From Faecalibacterium sp. (lineage in GTDB: Bacteria > Bacillota > Clostridia > Oscillospirales > Ruminococcaceae): a stretch of DNA of 64,000 bases. The position numbers were made by a program, and so were the translations under genes. Location of the stretch: positions 163,304-227,303 of the forward strand of contig JAHHRL010000002.1 of the NCBI GenBank assembly GCA_020025825.1, written 5' to 3'. Shown one piece after another: positions 17,099 through 26,485 of the stretch (position 1 is its first letter; each line of letters begins with the position of its first letter). The notes under the pieces were generated by a model that made no database searches, was not told the origin of the DNA, and worked only from the letters and a program-made list of their open reading frames with translations.

Positions 17099-17782
17099 AT
17101 GAAAAAGATTTATGAAGGCAAGACCAAGGACGTTTACAGCCTGGACAACGGCAACGTTATGTTAAAGTTCAAGGACGACTGCACCGGCAAAGACGGCGTT
17201 TTCGATCCCGGTGAAAACAGCGTTGGCTTGACAATCGAAGGCATCGGTAAGGCAAACCTGCAAACCTCCATTCTTTATTTTGAGCTGCTGAAGAAGGCAG
17301 GCATCAAGACCCACTACGTAAGTGCTAATGTTGAAGATGCTACTATGGAAGTTCTGCCCGCTACCGTTTTCGGTCACGGCCTGGAGGTTATCTGCCGCTT
17401 GGTTGCTACCGGCAGCTTTATCCGTCGCTACGGCGAGTACATTCAGGATGGCACTCCTCTGGAGGGTGGCTACGTTGAGTGCACCTTCAAGAACGACGAA
17501 AAGGGCGATCCCCTGGTTACCGGCGAAGGCCTGGCAGCTCTGGGCGTTATGACCCCCGAAATGTTCGAGAGCATGAAGGAGCAGACCCTGAAGATCACCA
17601 AGATCGTTGCTGACGACCTGAAGAGCATCGGCTTGGACCTGTGGGACATCAAGTTTGAGTTTGGCTACAACAACGGCGAAGTCATCCTGATTGATGAAAT
17701 CGCTTCCGGCAACATGCGTGTCTACAAGGACGGCAAGATTGTTGAGCCCGTTGAGCTGACCCGCCTGATCCTGAACCGCTAA
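17099..17782 (+). CDS. purC: Phosphoribosylaminoimidazole-succinocarboxamide synthase
   Basis: 227 residues, a standard length for SAICAR synthetase. Opens with IYEGKTKDVY, followed by LKFKDDCTG, EVICRLVATGSFIRRYG and the C-terminal LIDEIASGNMR (compare LIDEVxTPDSSR), where ATP, CAIR and aspartate bind. It makes SAICAR in purine biosynthesis. GGAGGA lies upstream of the ATG. It is transcribed alone with its own terminator; the rest of the pur operon is not in the window. The gene uses a narrow set of codons ending in C or G more than its neighbours, as expected for high expression. Confidence 0.96.
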   Translation: MKKIYEGKTKDVYSLDNGNVMLKFKDDCTGKDGVFDPGENSVGLTIEGIGKANLQTSILYFELLKKAGIKTHYVSANVEDATMEVLPATVFGHGLEVICRLVATGSFIRRYGEYIQDGTPLEGGYVECTFKNDEKGDPLVTGEGLAALGVMTPEMFESMKEQTLKITKIVADDLKSIGLDLWDIKFEFGYNNGEVILIDEIASGNMRVYKDGKIVEPVELTRLILNR

Positions 17783-17797
17783 TTCGTTTCTTACTTA

Positions 17798-17830
17798 ATG
17801 CCTGTCACTTTTGTGGCAGGCATTTTTTTA
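17798..17830 (+). terminator. purC terminator
   Basis: Stem ATGCCTGTCAC/GTGGCAGGCAT followed by a run of seven T. Confidence 0.85.
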
Positions 17831-17869
17831 TATAAAAAAGCCGGGTATCAAAACCTGATACCCGGCCAT
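17831..17869 (-). terminator. Terminator of the radical SAM gene
   Basis: Stem GGCCGGGTATCA/TGATACCCGG(C), with a T-run on the minus strand. It sits back-to-back with the purC terminator. Confidence 0.85.
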
Positions 17870-17873
17870 TTTA

Positions 17874-18701
17874 TCAACCGAATCTACGTGCATAGCCGCA
17901 CTTTTGGCATAATTCTTCGGTAGCGCAGCGGTGCGTAAAGCCTTCCCGCATTGCCTTTGCACGAGGTGACTGCAAAATATCTTGGATGTTTTGTGTAAAG
18001 GCATCACCCAGCGTAATGGCGCCTTCCCTATCCAAGCAGCACGGCACAACGCGACCATCGCACAAAATTGCAAAATGGTCCTTTAGCCCGTAGCAAAAAA
18101 CCGAATCCCCTTGATTCTCCGCAGCCATATCCGGCCACTGGAACCGGTCCCCATATTCCAGATGCAGTTTGGGGCGTATGCGAGCTCCTCTGGTTCCCCA
18201 GTGCCACTCACCGGCAAAACGCTCTTGCAGACGAGCAACAATATCAATGTTTCTGCCCTCGTCCAAGCCATTATTCCATAGGCGCAGAATTACCAGCACA
18301 CCCGCCTGCGAAGCCTTTTCTGCAAAATCCATACAGCCATCCAAATAGGCAATATACTCATCCAGCGAGCCTTTTTCAAAGCTGTGCACGGAAATATTTA
18401 CTTTATATACTTGCGCTGCAATCAATGCATCGCCTTTTGCAGGCAGTAAGGAACCATTTGTTGTAATGGCCGAGCGGAACCCCATTTGATTTGCCGTTTT
18501 GATAAACTCCGGCAACAAGGGGTGTGTCAGCGGCTCGCCCATCAAATGATAATACAAGTACTCGGTTACACCCTGCAGCTTTTGCGCAACAGTTGTAAAT
18601 TCTTCCATAGTCATTCGTTTTGGGGGGCGTACCGTTCCTGGGCAAAAGGAACAATTTTTATTGCAAATATTGGTAATCTCCACATATACACGGGAATACA
18701 A
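17874..18701 (-). CDS. Radical SAM protein with a C-terminal SPASM-like cysteine region
   Basis: 275 residues. CNKNCSFC (C13, C17, C20) is the radical SAM cluster motif, followed by the MGEPLTHPLL substrate/SAM loop. The C-terminal part has spaced cysteines (CYG, CDGRVVPCC, C, CQKC) of a SPASM-like auxiliary cluster. SPASM enzymes often modify peptides, proteins or carbohydrates, but no precursor peptide is visible nearby. The start is TTG at 18701 with GAGGTG upstream, following a promoter at 18734-18762. Single-gene unit. Confidence 0.8.
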   Translation of the reverse strand: MYSRVYVEITNICNKNCSFCPGTVRPPKRMTMEEFTTVAQKLQGVTEYLYYHLMGEPLTHPLLPEFIKTANQMGFRSAITTNGSLLPAKGDALIAAQVYKVNISVHSFEKGSLDEYIAYLDGCMDFAEKASQAGVLVILRLWNNGLDEGRNIDIVARLQERFAGEWHWGTRGARIRPKLHLEYGDRFQWPDMAAENQGDSVFCYGLKDHFAILCDGRVVPCCLDREGAITLGDAFTQNIQDILQSPRAKAMREGFTHRCATEELCQKCGYARRFG

Positions 18702-18733
18702 AGCTGCACCTCATTTACTGTTTTAGTATTGTT

Positions 18734-18762
18734 ATGGTATCATGCTTTTTCTTTTGATGCAA
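18734..18762 (-). promoter_or_regulatory. Candidate promoter of the radical SAM gene
   Basis: Minus-strand TTGCAT (18757-18762), 17-base spacer, TACCAT (18734-18739), about 35 bases before the TTG start. Confidence 0.5.
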
Positions 18763-18864
18763 ATAGTATTTGCTGTTATTTGCCAAAATGTTTGTGTGCC
18801 ACATACAACTTTTTACTAAATTCAAATTTGCAAAATATTTCGTCTGCTTTTCTACAGTAAAGCA

Positions 18865-18893
18865 TTGCATTGGCAAAAAAATTGTGGCATACT
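18865..18893 (+). promoter_or_regulatory. Candidate promoter of the NSS transporter
   Basis: TTGCAT (18865-18870), 17-base spacer, CATACT (18888-18893), about 34 bases before the TTG start. Confidence 0.45.
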
Positions 18894-18926
18894 GTGTGAT
18901 ATTATCAAAAGAGAGGGGTTTTTATA

Positions 18927-20300
18927 TTGCACGAAAAAAGGAGTCATTTCACCAGTCGGCTTGGCTTTGTATTAGCTGCCGCTGGTTCTGCTGTAGGTCT
19001 TGGCAACCTGTGGCGCTTCCCATATCTTGCGGCTAAGTACGGCGGCGGAATTTTTCTTTTCATCTATATCCTGCTGGCTGTTACTTTCGGATTTACACTT
19101 ATGGTTACGGAAATTGCAATCGGCCGTAAAACACGCAAATCCTGCATTTATGCCTATAAAGCAGTCGACAAGCGGTTTTCTGCCCTTGGCCCACTAAGTG
19201 CGCTTATCCCCATTCTAATTGCCCCTTATTACTGTGTAATTGGTGGCTGGGTTCTGAAATATCTGTTTGAGTTTTTGGTTGGCGGTAACGCCGCCTTGGC
19301 AAACGACAGCTATTTTGGCGATTTCATCTCAGTAGCCACACCTAACATTACCAATAACCCTATGCCTTGGTTCATTTTGTACATCTTGCTTACTGCGGGC
19401 GTAGTAATTATGGGTGTAGAAAAAGGCATCGAGGCCATGAGCAAGGTCATGATGCCCGTTCTAGTTGTGCTGTCTATTTTTATTGCGGGATATTCCTTAA
19501 CCCTGCCGGGCGCAATGGCAGGCCTTAAATTCTATCTGGTTCCCAATTTTGCAAACTTCTCTGTTTCCACTGTTTTGGGCGCTATGGGTCAGCTTTTCTA
19601 CTCCATGTCTTTGGCGATGGGTATTATGATTACCTATGGCTCTTACATGAAAGATGATAACAATCTGGAAGGCTCTGTTGGGCAAATCGAGTTGTTTGAC
19701 ACAGCCATCGCACTGCTGGCAGGCCTTATGATTATCCCGCCTGTTGTTGCATTTAACGGCGGCGACCCCACCAACATTTCCGCAGGCCCCGGCCTGATGT
19801 TTGGTGTACTGCCTAAGGTATTCGATTCCATGTTGGGCGGTCGTTTTATTGGCATTCTCTTTTTCCTGCTGGTGCTTTTTGCAGCGTTGACTTCCTCCGT
19901 TTCTTTAATGGAAACTATTCTGTCGATTTTGCAGGATACGATGCACCTAAAACGCAAGCCTGCTGTTGCCATTACCATCCTCTTTTTATTGGCTGTAGGT
20001 TCTCTGTCCTGTCTGGGATTTGGTCCTTTGGCCCATATTGCTCCGATGGGGCTCTCCTTTTTGGATTTCTTTGATTTTATTACAAACTCTGTTTTGATGC
20101 CGATTGTTGCATTTATTACCTGCATTTTGATTGGTCACGTAGTCGGCACAAAATTTATAGAAGACGAAGTCGAAAAGACTGGGCACTCCTTTGGCCGCAA
20201 AAAGATGTATCGTGTTATGATTCGCTGGATTGCGCCTGTTATTTTAGCCACTATTTTGTTGGGCGAACTTGCAAAGCATTTTGGCTTATTGAACATCTAA
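18927..20300 (+). CDS. Neurotransmitter:sodium symporter family transporter
   Basis: 457 residues, 11-12 membrane segments. The N-terminal signature FVLAAAGSAVGLGNLWRFPY is the unwound TM1 sodium/substrate site of the SNF/NSS (LeuT, TnaT, MhsT) family, followed by GGGIFLFIY in TM2. It should import an amino acid together with Na+; which amino acid is not evident. The length and 11-TM pattern match bacterial NSS proteins. TTG start at 18927 with GAGAGGGG eight bases upstream; no in-frame ATG is better placed. Single gene with a terminator at 20338. Confidence 0.9.
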   Translation: MHEKRSHFTSRLGFVLAAAGSAVGLGNLWRFPYLAAKYGGGIFLFIYILLAVTFGFTLMVTEIAIGRKTRKSCIYAYKAVDKRFSALGPLSALIPILIAPYYCVIGGWVLKYLFEFLVGGNAALANDSYFGDFISVATPNITNNPMPWFILYILLTAGVVIMGVEKGIEAMSKVMMPVLVVLSIFIAGYSLTLPGAMAGLKFYLVPNFANFSVSTVLGAMGQLFYSMSLAMGIMITYGSYMKDDNNLEGSVGQIELFDTAIALLAGLMIIPPVVAFNGGDPTNISAGPGLMFGVLPKVFDSMLGGRFIGILFFLLVLFAALTSSVSLMETILSILQDTMHLKRKPAVAITILFLLAVGSLSCLGFGPLAHIAPMGLSFLDFFDFITNSVLMPIVAFITCILIGHVVGTKFIEDEVEKTGHSFGRKKMYRVMIRWIAPVILATILLGELAKHFGLLNI

Positions 20301-20337
20301 CCTGTCTTTTTCGCTTTTCAATCAGTAAACCTATAAA

Positions 20338-20377
20338 AGCCCCCGGTGTGATTTTGTAAATCACACCGGGGGCTTTA
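20338..20377. terminator. Bidirectional terminator between the NSS transporter and the ABC-F gene
   Basis: Stem GCCCCCGGTGTGATTT/AAATCACACCGGGGGC, 16 perfect pairs, with T-rich sequence on both outer sides. Confidence 0.85.
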
Positions 20378-20399
20378 TCTTATCTTCAGGGATATTCCT

Positions 20400-21953
20400 T
20401 TAGATACGGGTGCTCCACTTGCTGCAGTCCCATACTTCTGTAACCACATCACGGTAAAACTCCGGCTCATGACAAATCAGTAAGATACTGCCCTTATATG
20501 CCTGCAAAGCACGCTTTAATTCGTCCTTTGCGTCTTGGTCCAAGTGGTTTGTCGGCTCGTCCAGCAGCAAGATATTGGTATCCTTATTGATGAGCTTACA
20601 CAAGCGCACCTTTGCCTGCTCGCCGCCGCTTAGCACACGCACTTGGCTTTCGATATGCTTGGTAGTCAGGCCGCACTTTGCCAAAGCAGCACGTACTTCT
20701 GTCTGGGACATACCGGGGTATTCCTTCCACATTTCGTCAATGCAGGTTACAGACTTTCCGTATTCGCCTTCCTGCTCGAAATAACCTATATACAGGTAAT
20801 CGCCCAACTGTGCCTGACCGCTTAACGGCGGCACCATACCGAGGATGCTCTTGAGCAGCGTTGTTTTGCCGATACCGTTTGCACCCACCAGTGCAATCTT
20901 TTGGCCACGTTCCATTTGCAGGTTTAGCGGCTTAGACAAAGGCTCATCGTAACCAATGACCAAATCCTTTGTTTCAAACAGAATCTTACCGGCGGCTCGT
21001 GCCTCACGGAAATTGAACTCCGGCTTTGGTTTTTCTGCTGCCAACTCAATAATTTCCATTTTGTCCAGCTTTTTCTGGCGAGACATAGCCATATTACGGG
21101 TAGCCACACGTGCCTTGTTTCGTGCAACAAAGTCTTTCAGCTCGCTGATTTCCTGCTGCTGGCGCTTGTAAGCGGCCTCCAGCTGCTGCTTGCGAACTGC
21201 ATATACTTCCTGAAACTTATCGTAGTTGCCCACATAGCGATTCAGCTCCTGATTTTCCATATGGTAAATCAGGTTAACAACGCTGTTCAGGAACGGAATA
21301 TCGTGGCTGATTAGGATAAAAGCATTTTCGTACTCTTCCAAGTAGCGCTTCAGCCAAAAGATATGTGCTTCGTCCAGATAGTTTGTAGGTTCGTCCAAAA
21401 TCAGAATATCAGGCTTTTCCAGCAAAAGCTTTGCCAGCAAAATCTTGGTTCGCTGGCCACCGCTCAATTCCGTTACGTCTTGGTCTAAGCCCAATGCATC
21501 CAGCCCGAATGCGTGTGCAATTTCCGACACCTTCACATCAATATCATAGAAGTCATGGGTCATCAGCAAATCCTGAATTTCGCCCAGTTCTTCCATGTAA
21601 AGGTCCAGCTGCTCGCCTTCAGCATCGCACATTTTCTCGCAGATTTCATTCATGCGTGCTTCTTTTTCAAATAAAAAGGCAAAGGCAGATTTCAGCACAT
21701 CTTCGATGCTCATACCCTTGGTCAGCATTGCGTGCTGGTCCAGATACCCTACACGAACATTGGTTGCCCATGTTACGGTACCTTCATCCGGCTGCAATTT
21801 TCCTGTTACGATATTTACAAGCGTGGATTTACCCTCGCCGTTTGCGCCAATCAAACCGATATGTTCCCCCTTCAACAGTCGAAAGGAAACATCATTAAAG
21901 ATAGCGCGGTCACCAAAACCATGCGTCAGGTGTTCCACGTTTAAAATGCTCAT
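20400..21953 (-). CDS. ABC-F family ATPase acting on the ribosome
   Basis: 517 residues with two ATP-binding cassettes on one chain and no membrane segments. First cassette: Walker A GANGEGKST, signature LSGGQRTK, Walker B LILDEPTNYLD; second: GANGIGKTT, LSGGEQAK, LLLDEPTNHLD. Between them lies the charged helical linker (P-site tRNA interaction motif). ABC-F proteins bind the ribosomal E site and relieve stalled complexes; some give antibiotic resistance. The short linker makes a housekeeping YdiF/YbiT-type role more likely than resistance. Start at 21953 with GGAGGG five bases upstream. Single gene. Confidence 0.9.
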   Translation of the reverse strand: MSILNVEHLTHGFGDRAIFNDVSFRLLKGEHIGLIGANGEGKSTLVNIVTGKLQPDEGTVTWATNVRVGYLDQHAMLTKGMSIEDVLKSAFAFLFEKEARMNEICEKMCDAEGEQLDLYMEELGEIQDLLMTHDFYDIDVKVSEIAHAFGLDALGLDQDVTELSGGQRTKILLAKLLLEKPDILILDEPTNYLDEAHIFWLKRYLEEYENAFILISHDIPFLNSVVNLIYHMENQELNRYVGNYDKFQEVYAVRKQQLEAAYKRQQQEISELKDFVARNKARVATRNMAMSRQKKLDKMEIIELAAEKPKPEFNFREARAAGKILFETKDLVIGYDEPLSKPLNLQMERGQKIALVGANGIGKTTLLKSILGMVPPLSGQAQLGDYLYIGYFEQEGEYGKSVTCIDEMWKEYPGMSQTEVRAALAKCGLTTKHIESQVRVLSGGEQAKVRLCKLINKDTNILLLDEPTNHLDQDAKDELKRALQAYKGSILLICHEPEFYRDVVTEVWDCSKWSTRI

Positions 21954-21996
21954 TCGCACCCTCCTGAAATTGATAGATTATTTATGCTTTCACTGA

Positions 21997-23223
21997 TTAC
22001 TTTTCACGCTTGCGCATCAGGTAATAGTCCAGTCTTTCCTTCATGTTATCCGGTATTTCCTTTGCTACCGGGCAGCGTGCTGCGTTAGCCATTCTGTCTG
22101 CAAAAGCGGTAATAAAAGCAATATCCTTTACCATGTGCTCTGCCTTCATTACCTTTGCTGTATCATAGCTGTTATGAATGGTTGCCGTATTGGACGGTGC
22201 CGAACGTGCAAAGGTCATAGCCGGCACACCTTTATCCGCAAACGGTGTCGAATCGCTGGAGTATACGCCCTGCACAGCGTCCATGCCGAAGCCATACTCC
22301 TGTGCAAAGTACTGAACATAGCTCACCAGCTTATTTTCACTGGTGCAGCAGGCATCGAATTTACCCATAATGCAGCCAATCATATCCAGATTGATGTTCA
22401 GCACCATCTTGCTCAGTTCATCTTCATGTGCTTGTACATATGCCTTGGAGCCAAGCAAGCCACGCTCCTCAGAGCCGCACCAGACAAAGCGTAAGCTGCA
22501 ACGGTGCGGATGAGATGCAAAGTGCTCTGCGATACCAAGCAAGCCAATGCTGCCGGACATATTATCATACGCACCCTGCGAGAGCGGTGTAGAATCGTAA
22601 TGTGCCGTAAACACAATGGTATCTTCGCTTTCGCCGGGCAAATCCAGCACTACATTATGAGATGCGCCTTCGTATTCGTCCTGCTCCAGTACAATCTTAA
22701 CCTGCTGCACTTCCTGCTCAATCATGCGGATGGCAGACTTAACGTTGATATTTACACCGGGAATTTTATTGCCCTTGCTTACATAGCTGCGCAGTTCACG
22801 CTGGTCAATATCTTCATCTGTGTAATTGGCATTGCCGTCGTAGGTAATAAAGCCAACCGCACCATTTTCCAAAATATCCTGATAACGCCAGTAGCCCAAA
22901 TATCCGTCAATCAGGACAATTTTCCCCTTGCATTGTGCCAGAGAATATGCATCCACATTTGACAAGTAGTACAGCGGTGCTTCCACTGTTTTGCTGCCTG
23001 CGCACAGGTAGCCCTTGCAGGAAATCTCCTGTCCATCTGCCAACAGTTTTGCCTGATGGATCGTTGCCATCGGCACAGCAAACTCCTCAATTTTAGTCTC
23101 TAATCCCAGTTCAGCGCACTGAGCCTGTAAGTACTGTGCACAGCGCAGTTCTTCTGCACTGCCGCCGGTACGAATAAAAGCGGTTTGTTCAAAAATCCGA
23201 TTCACCTTTTTTACGTCCATCAT
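21997..23223 (-). CDS. M28 family zinc aminopeptidase
   Basis: 408 residues. M28 motifs are intact: HYDSTP (His and Asp ligands), YDNMSGSIG (Asp ligand), CGSEERGLLGS (catalytic Glu and Glu ligand) and a late NLDMIG. A PA-like insert domain lies at about 85-200 (VLIDGYLGY, GAVGFITYDG). There is no signal peptide, so the enzyme is cytoplasmic or exported by another route. Predicted to remove N-terminal residues from peptides. Start chosen at 23223 with GAGAGGG upstream; a frame extended to 23337 runs through the UPF0597 terminator hairpin and is unlikely to be translated. Confidence 0.88.
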   Translation of the reverse strand: MMDVKKVNRIFEQTAFIRTGGSAEELRCAQYLQAQCAELGLETKIEEFAVPMATIHQAKLLADGQEISCKGYLCAGSKTVEAPLYYLSNVDAYSLAQCKGKIVLIDGYLGYWRYQDILENGAVGFITYDGNANYTDEDIDQRELRSYVSKGNKIPGVNINVKSAIRMIEQEVQQVKIVLEQDEYEGASHNVVLDLPGESEDTIVFTAHYDSTPLSQGAYDNMSGSIGLLGIAEHFASHPHRCSLRFVWCGSEERGLLGSKAYVQAHEDELSKMVLNINLDMIGCIMGKFDACCTSENKLVSYVQYFAQEYGFGMDAVQGVYSSDSTPFADKGVPAMTFARSAPSNTATIHNSYDTAKVMKAEHMVKDIAFITAFADRMANAARCPVAKEIPDNMKERLDYYLMRKREK

Positions 23224-23327
23224 CAATACCCTCTCTTTCATTATTTCTTTTATCAGTATACGAAAGCCCCTGCATAAATGCAACACACTACTGCAATAAA
23301 TCCAACGGCATGGCTTTTCATTTATAA

Positions 23328-23356
23328 GGAGCAGCACAAACGAGGTATGCTGCTCC
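23328..23356 (-). terminator. Probable terminator of the UPF0597 gene
   Basis: Nine-base inverted repeat GGAGCAGCA/TGCTGCTCC with an 11-base loop, 25 bases after the UPF0597 stop. The T-run after it is short, so termination may be partial. Confidence 0.5.
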
Positions 23357-23380
23357 TGTAATTATGTATTAAATATCTTT

Positions 23381-24670
23381 TCAGCAATCCGCAATTTTTG
23401 TTTGCAGCATGATATGTAAAATTTCCTGGTCTGTTTCTTCCATACCTATGCTGCCAATTTGGCCGATGCTGCGAATCGTCTGCTCCACATCCGTTCCCAC
23501 AATGCCATCGCCAATGCCAAACGCATGGTTTTCCCGTGCCATACAGAAACAGATATAGACCGAATCCAACGCAGAAGCCACTTTTGCTGCACAAGACGGC
23601 TTTGCACCATCGCAGAATACACCGCCCACAGATGCCAGATTATTGCTGATAGTATCCGCAACTACCTGATAGCCGCAGCCTTCCAGATAAGCCAGTGCTG
23701 CACCCACGCCGCAAGAAGCAGTAACCGCACCGCAAAAAGCCGACAGGTCACCAATATGGCGCTTTAAGTGGACAGAAATCAGGTTGCTGATAATCAGTGC
23801 ACGGTACAGTTTTTCTTCCGAATATCCGTTTTCACGTGCATAGGTGACCACAGGTACCGAAACGATAATGCCCTGATTACCGCTGCCTGCATTGATAACA
23901 ACCGGCAACGGACAGCCGGACATACGTGCCTCCGATGCCGCAGCTGCACGTGCACGTGCCAAGGTAAAGGCGGTGTTGGGCATATTCTTTAAGATAGCGT
24001 GTGCCACGCCCGAACCATATACCCGCCGAATGCCCTCGTCGGCAATCTTGCAGTTACATTCAATCTGGCGCTTTAAGATTGGCTCCAAAGCCGTCAGGTC
24101 TGCTTGTTCCGCAAACTCCAGAATGGAAGCAACCGTAAGCTTTGTGCGGTCGCCTTTACGCTTTTGTGCACGGTCGGGCGTGTATGCATTCTCGTACAAA
24201 ACCGTATCATCCTGCGTCACCTTTGTGATATTGGTATGATACCCTTCGATTGTCACACTTGCTGTATGGCCCGCCGCCGAAACCTCAATTTTTATATACA
24301 GCTTATCCACATCATTCACAAGCGCTGTTTTGCAGCATCCCAACTTGAGCAGCTGTTTTGTTTGCTCGATTTGCTCGGCATTAACCTGTGTAAGAACTTC
24401 CAGCTTTTTGTCCGCATTGCCGCCCACAATACCTAAAACGGTAGCAGCTTCAATTCCACGCAAACCATTTGAGTTTGGTACCGTAACCGATTTTACGTTT
24501 TTTACGATATTGCCGCTGCAATACGCAACCGCACTTTCCGGGAAACGGCCCAGCGCCTGCCGTGCACACGCAGCCGCATACGCAATTGCAATAGGCTCCG
24601 TGCAGCCCAATGCGGGCACCATTTCTTCCTCTAAAATAGCAATAAAATTGTTGATTTCCGCTTCTTGCAT
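23381..24670 (-). CDS. UPF0597 family protein, L-cysteine desulfidase / L-serine dehydratase alpha-like
   Basis: 429 residues. GCTEPIAIAYAAA near residue 25 and FCDGAKPSCAAKVA near residue 355 carry the cysteines that hold an Fe-S cluster in this family (CyuA/YhaM). Characterised members break L-cysteine into pyruvate, ammonia and sulfide, and the fold resembles the alpha domain of iron-sulfur serine dehydratases. A role in cysteine catabolism by an anaerobe is plausible. The start at 24670 has GGAGG upstream; a longer in-frame ATG (24706) has none. It may be read separately from the M28 peptidase because of the hairpin between them. Confidence 0.87.
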   Translation of the reverse strand: MQEAEINNFIAILEEEMVPALGCTEPIAIAYAAACARQALGRFPESAVAYCSGNIVKNVKSVTVPNSNGLRGIEAATVLGIVGGNADKKLEVLTQVNAEQIEQTKQLLKLGCCKTALVNDVDKLYIKIEVSAAGHTASVTIEGYHTNITKVTQDDTVLYENAYTPDRAQKRKGDRTKLTVASILEFAEQADLTALEPILKRQIECNCKIADEGIRRVYGSGVAHAILKNMPNTAFTLARARAAAASEARMSGCPLPVVINAGSGNQGIIVSVPVVTYARENGYSEEKLYRALIISNLISVHLKRHIGDLSAFCGAVTASCGVGAALAYLEGCGYQVVADTISNNLASVGGVFCDGAKPSCAAKVASALDSVYICFCMARENHAFGIGDGIVGTDVEQTIRSIGQIGSIGMEETDQEILHIMLQTKIADC

Positions 24671-24811
24671 TTGTCCGCCTCCACTATTTTGCTTAAAATT
24701 CTGCACATAATCATACCAGTAATTTTTTACAAAATCAATTCTATTTTCCCATGTACAGCACCGTTTTAATTTTCATTGTGCTTTTCCCCGGAAATACTTT
24801 TGGGGCACATT

Positions 24812-24853
24812 ACAAAAAGGCAGCTTCCCCCATGGAGTAAAGCTGCCTTCTGT
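24812..24853 (-). terminator. Terminator of the amidohydrolase gene
   Basis: Stem AAGGCAGCTTT/AAGCTGCCTT followed on the minus strand by a T-run; it lies 20 bases after the gene's stop codon. Confidence 0.8.
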
Positions 24854-24872
24854 TTCGTGCGCTGCAAATTGA

Positions 24873-26153
24873 TTACAAAAAACGGTCCAGTTCTTTTTCA
24901 ACCTGCGGCATCTTTTTCACTGTTGGATTCTTATATTGTTTGCCACGTGCCACAACCAGTTCCAGATTGCGCAGTGCCTGCAAATCCTCCAGCGGGTTTT
25001 TCTTTGTCACAATAAAATCTGCACATTTGCCCGGCTCGATACTGCCGGTCACATCTCCCAGATTTAACAGTTCCGCATTGTGCTTGGTTCCGCTGTACAG
25101 CGCAAACTGATTGGACACACCGCAGAATTTATGGAACCAATAAAGCTCACGCCACATATCATAGTGCGTAATAAACGGGCAGCCCGTATCCGTACCCAAA
25201 CCTACCGGTATGCCATGCTCCAAGCACTGTTTGGCGCAGTTTACAATACCGTCAAAAACGATTTTACCGTTATATTGCGCCATCTCGCTGCAATGGCTTA
25301 CTTCTCGGTCAAACAATGCAAATGGCAATGCAGGGGACAGTGTTGCCACGTGCACCGCATTTTTCTCCTTAAACAAACGCAAAACCGTTTCGTCCGGCAT
25401 TGCGCCATGTTCAATGGTATCTACGCCATTTTCAAGCGCAACACGCACGCCCTCGGGGCTTTCCACATGGGCAGCCACAGGCAGGCCCAGCTCATGGGCA
25501 GCGTCGCAGGCAGCTTTTACAAGTTCCGGCTGCATCTTCAGCACACCGGGCTCACCTTTTTCGGTTGCGTCCAAAACGCCGCCGGTAATCATCAGTTTAA
25601 TTACGTCCGGTTTATCTGCGGCAATTTTTCGCACATACTCTGCCGACTGTTGGGCAGTCGTTGCTTCATAGGCCAGCGAGCCCGCCATGTGCCCGCCCGG
25701 CACCGAAACCGCCATATTGCCAGCCAGAATGCGTGGGCCATCTGCCTTACCTGCATAAATCAGGTCACGCAGCCAAGTATCGTAATTCTCTACACCACCC
25801 ATGGTACGCATTGTAGTAACACCGCTTAGCAGCTCCGTACGGCTGTAGCTTTTATAAAGTGCCTCCACAATCTTGCGTGTTAATCGATTTGCTGTAACAA
25901 GCTTAACCGTCTTTTTCGCATCTTTGGGCTTTTTAGTGGGCTTTCCGCTGGCTGGAATATGTACGTGCATATTCACAAGGCCCGGCATCAAGTAACAGCC
26001 CTGTAAATCCTCCACCTGATACCCGGTCAAATCGGCAGTTTTCTCTACGATTGCAGTAATCTTTTCTCCCTCAGTAAGGATAACTTTGCCTTCCTGCGGA
26101 GTCATGTGTTCCGACCCATCTAATATAACTGCATTTTTGTAAGCTACCTTCAT
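24873..26153 (-). CDS. Metal-dependent amidohydrolase (imidazolonepropionase/prolidase-like)
   Basis: 426 residues. Amidohydrolase-superfamily ligands can be placed: MHVHIPA (first His pair), IKLMITGG (carboxylated Lys candidate), AAHVESP (His), IEHGA (His) and GTDTG (catalytic Asp). The subgroup includes Xaa-Arg/Xaa-Lys dipeptidases and carboxypeptidases, and imidazolonepropionase-like enzymes; the substrate cannot be decided. No signal peptide, so probably cytoplasmic. AGGAGGAGGG upstream of the ATG; own promoter and terminator. Neighbouring M28 peptidase and UPF0597 genes hint at peptide and amino-acid breakdown, although each appears to be its own unit. Confidence 0.88.
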   Translation of the reverse strand: MKVAYKNAVILDGSEHMTPQEGKVILTEGEKITAIVEKTADLTGYQVEDLQGCYLMPGLVNMHVHIPASGKPTKKPKDAKKTVKLVTANRLTRKIVEALYKSYSRTELLSGVTTMRTMGGVENYDTWLRDLIYAGKADGPRILAGNMAVSVPGGHMAGSLAYEATTAQQSAEYVRKIAADKPDVIKLMITGGVLDATEKGEPGVLKMQPELVKAACDAAHELGLPVAAHVESPEGVRVALENGVDTIEHGAMPDETVLRLFKEKNAVHVATLSPALPFALFDREVSHCSEMAQYNGKIVFDGIVNCAKQCLEHGIPVGLGTDTGCPFITHYDMWRELYWFHKFCGVSNQFALYSGTKHNAELLNLGDVTGSIEPGKCADFIVTKKNPLEDLQALRNLELVVARGKQYKNPTVKKMPQVEKELDRFL

Positions 26154-26188
26154 GGAAAGCCCTCCTCCTTTTGCCTTTGTATTTTTTC

Positions 26189-26217
26189 ATTATAAAACTT
26201 AGTGTAGGCAAAAGCAA
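26189..26217 (-). promoter_or_regulatory. Promoter of the amidohydrolase
   Basis: Minus-strand TTGCTT (26212-26217), 17-base spacer, TATAAT (26189-26194), about 36 bases before the ATG. The rest of the 332-base gap (26154-26485) holds only the pil-like operon terminator and AT-rich sequence. Confidence 0.6.
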
Positions 26218-26409
26218 CCGCACCCTTTTGCGATGCTCGGCTGTCAATTTTATACCGCAAAAAGGCCTCATCTTCTGTGTCGAGTTCACGCAGGCACTAA
26301 GCGAATTGCCCCAAAAACAAAAGCACGCTTTTTGTGTTTATACCATACCTAAAACAAGCAGTAACATTAAAAATTTCAGCAGAGATATTTCACAGTATCT
26401 ACTCTAAAA

Positions 26410-26464
26410 ATAAAAAGCCCCAGCGGTATGCAGCGTTCTATCCGCTGTATACTGCTGGGGCTAT
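26410..26464 (-). terminator. Terminator of the PilT/PilC-like operon
   Basis: Long inverted repeat: outer stem AGCCCCAGC/GCTGGGGCT with inner GTAT.CAGCG pairing, followed on the minus strand by TTTTTATTTTTA. It lies about 20 bases after the pilT stop. Confidence 0.85.
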
Positions 26465-26485
26465 CCTTATAAATATTTATTTTTA

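Noticed and set aside
23224..23337. 38-codon N-terminal extension of the M28 peptidase
   Set aside because: It crosses the hairpin after the UPF0597 gene, while a good ribosome binding site supports the start at 23223.
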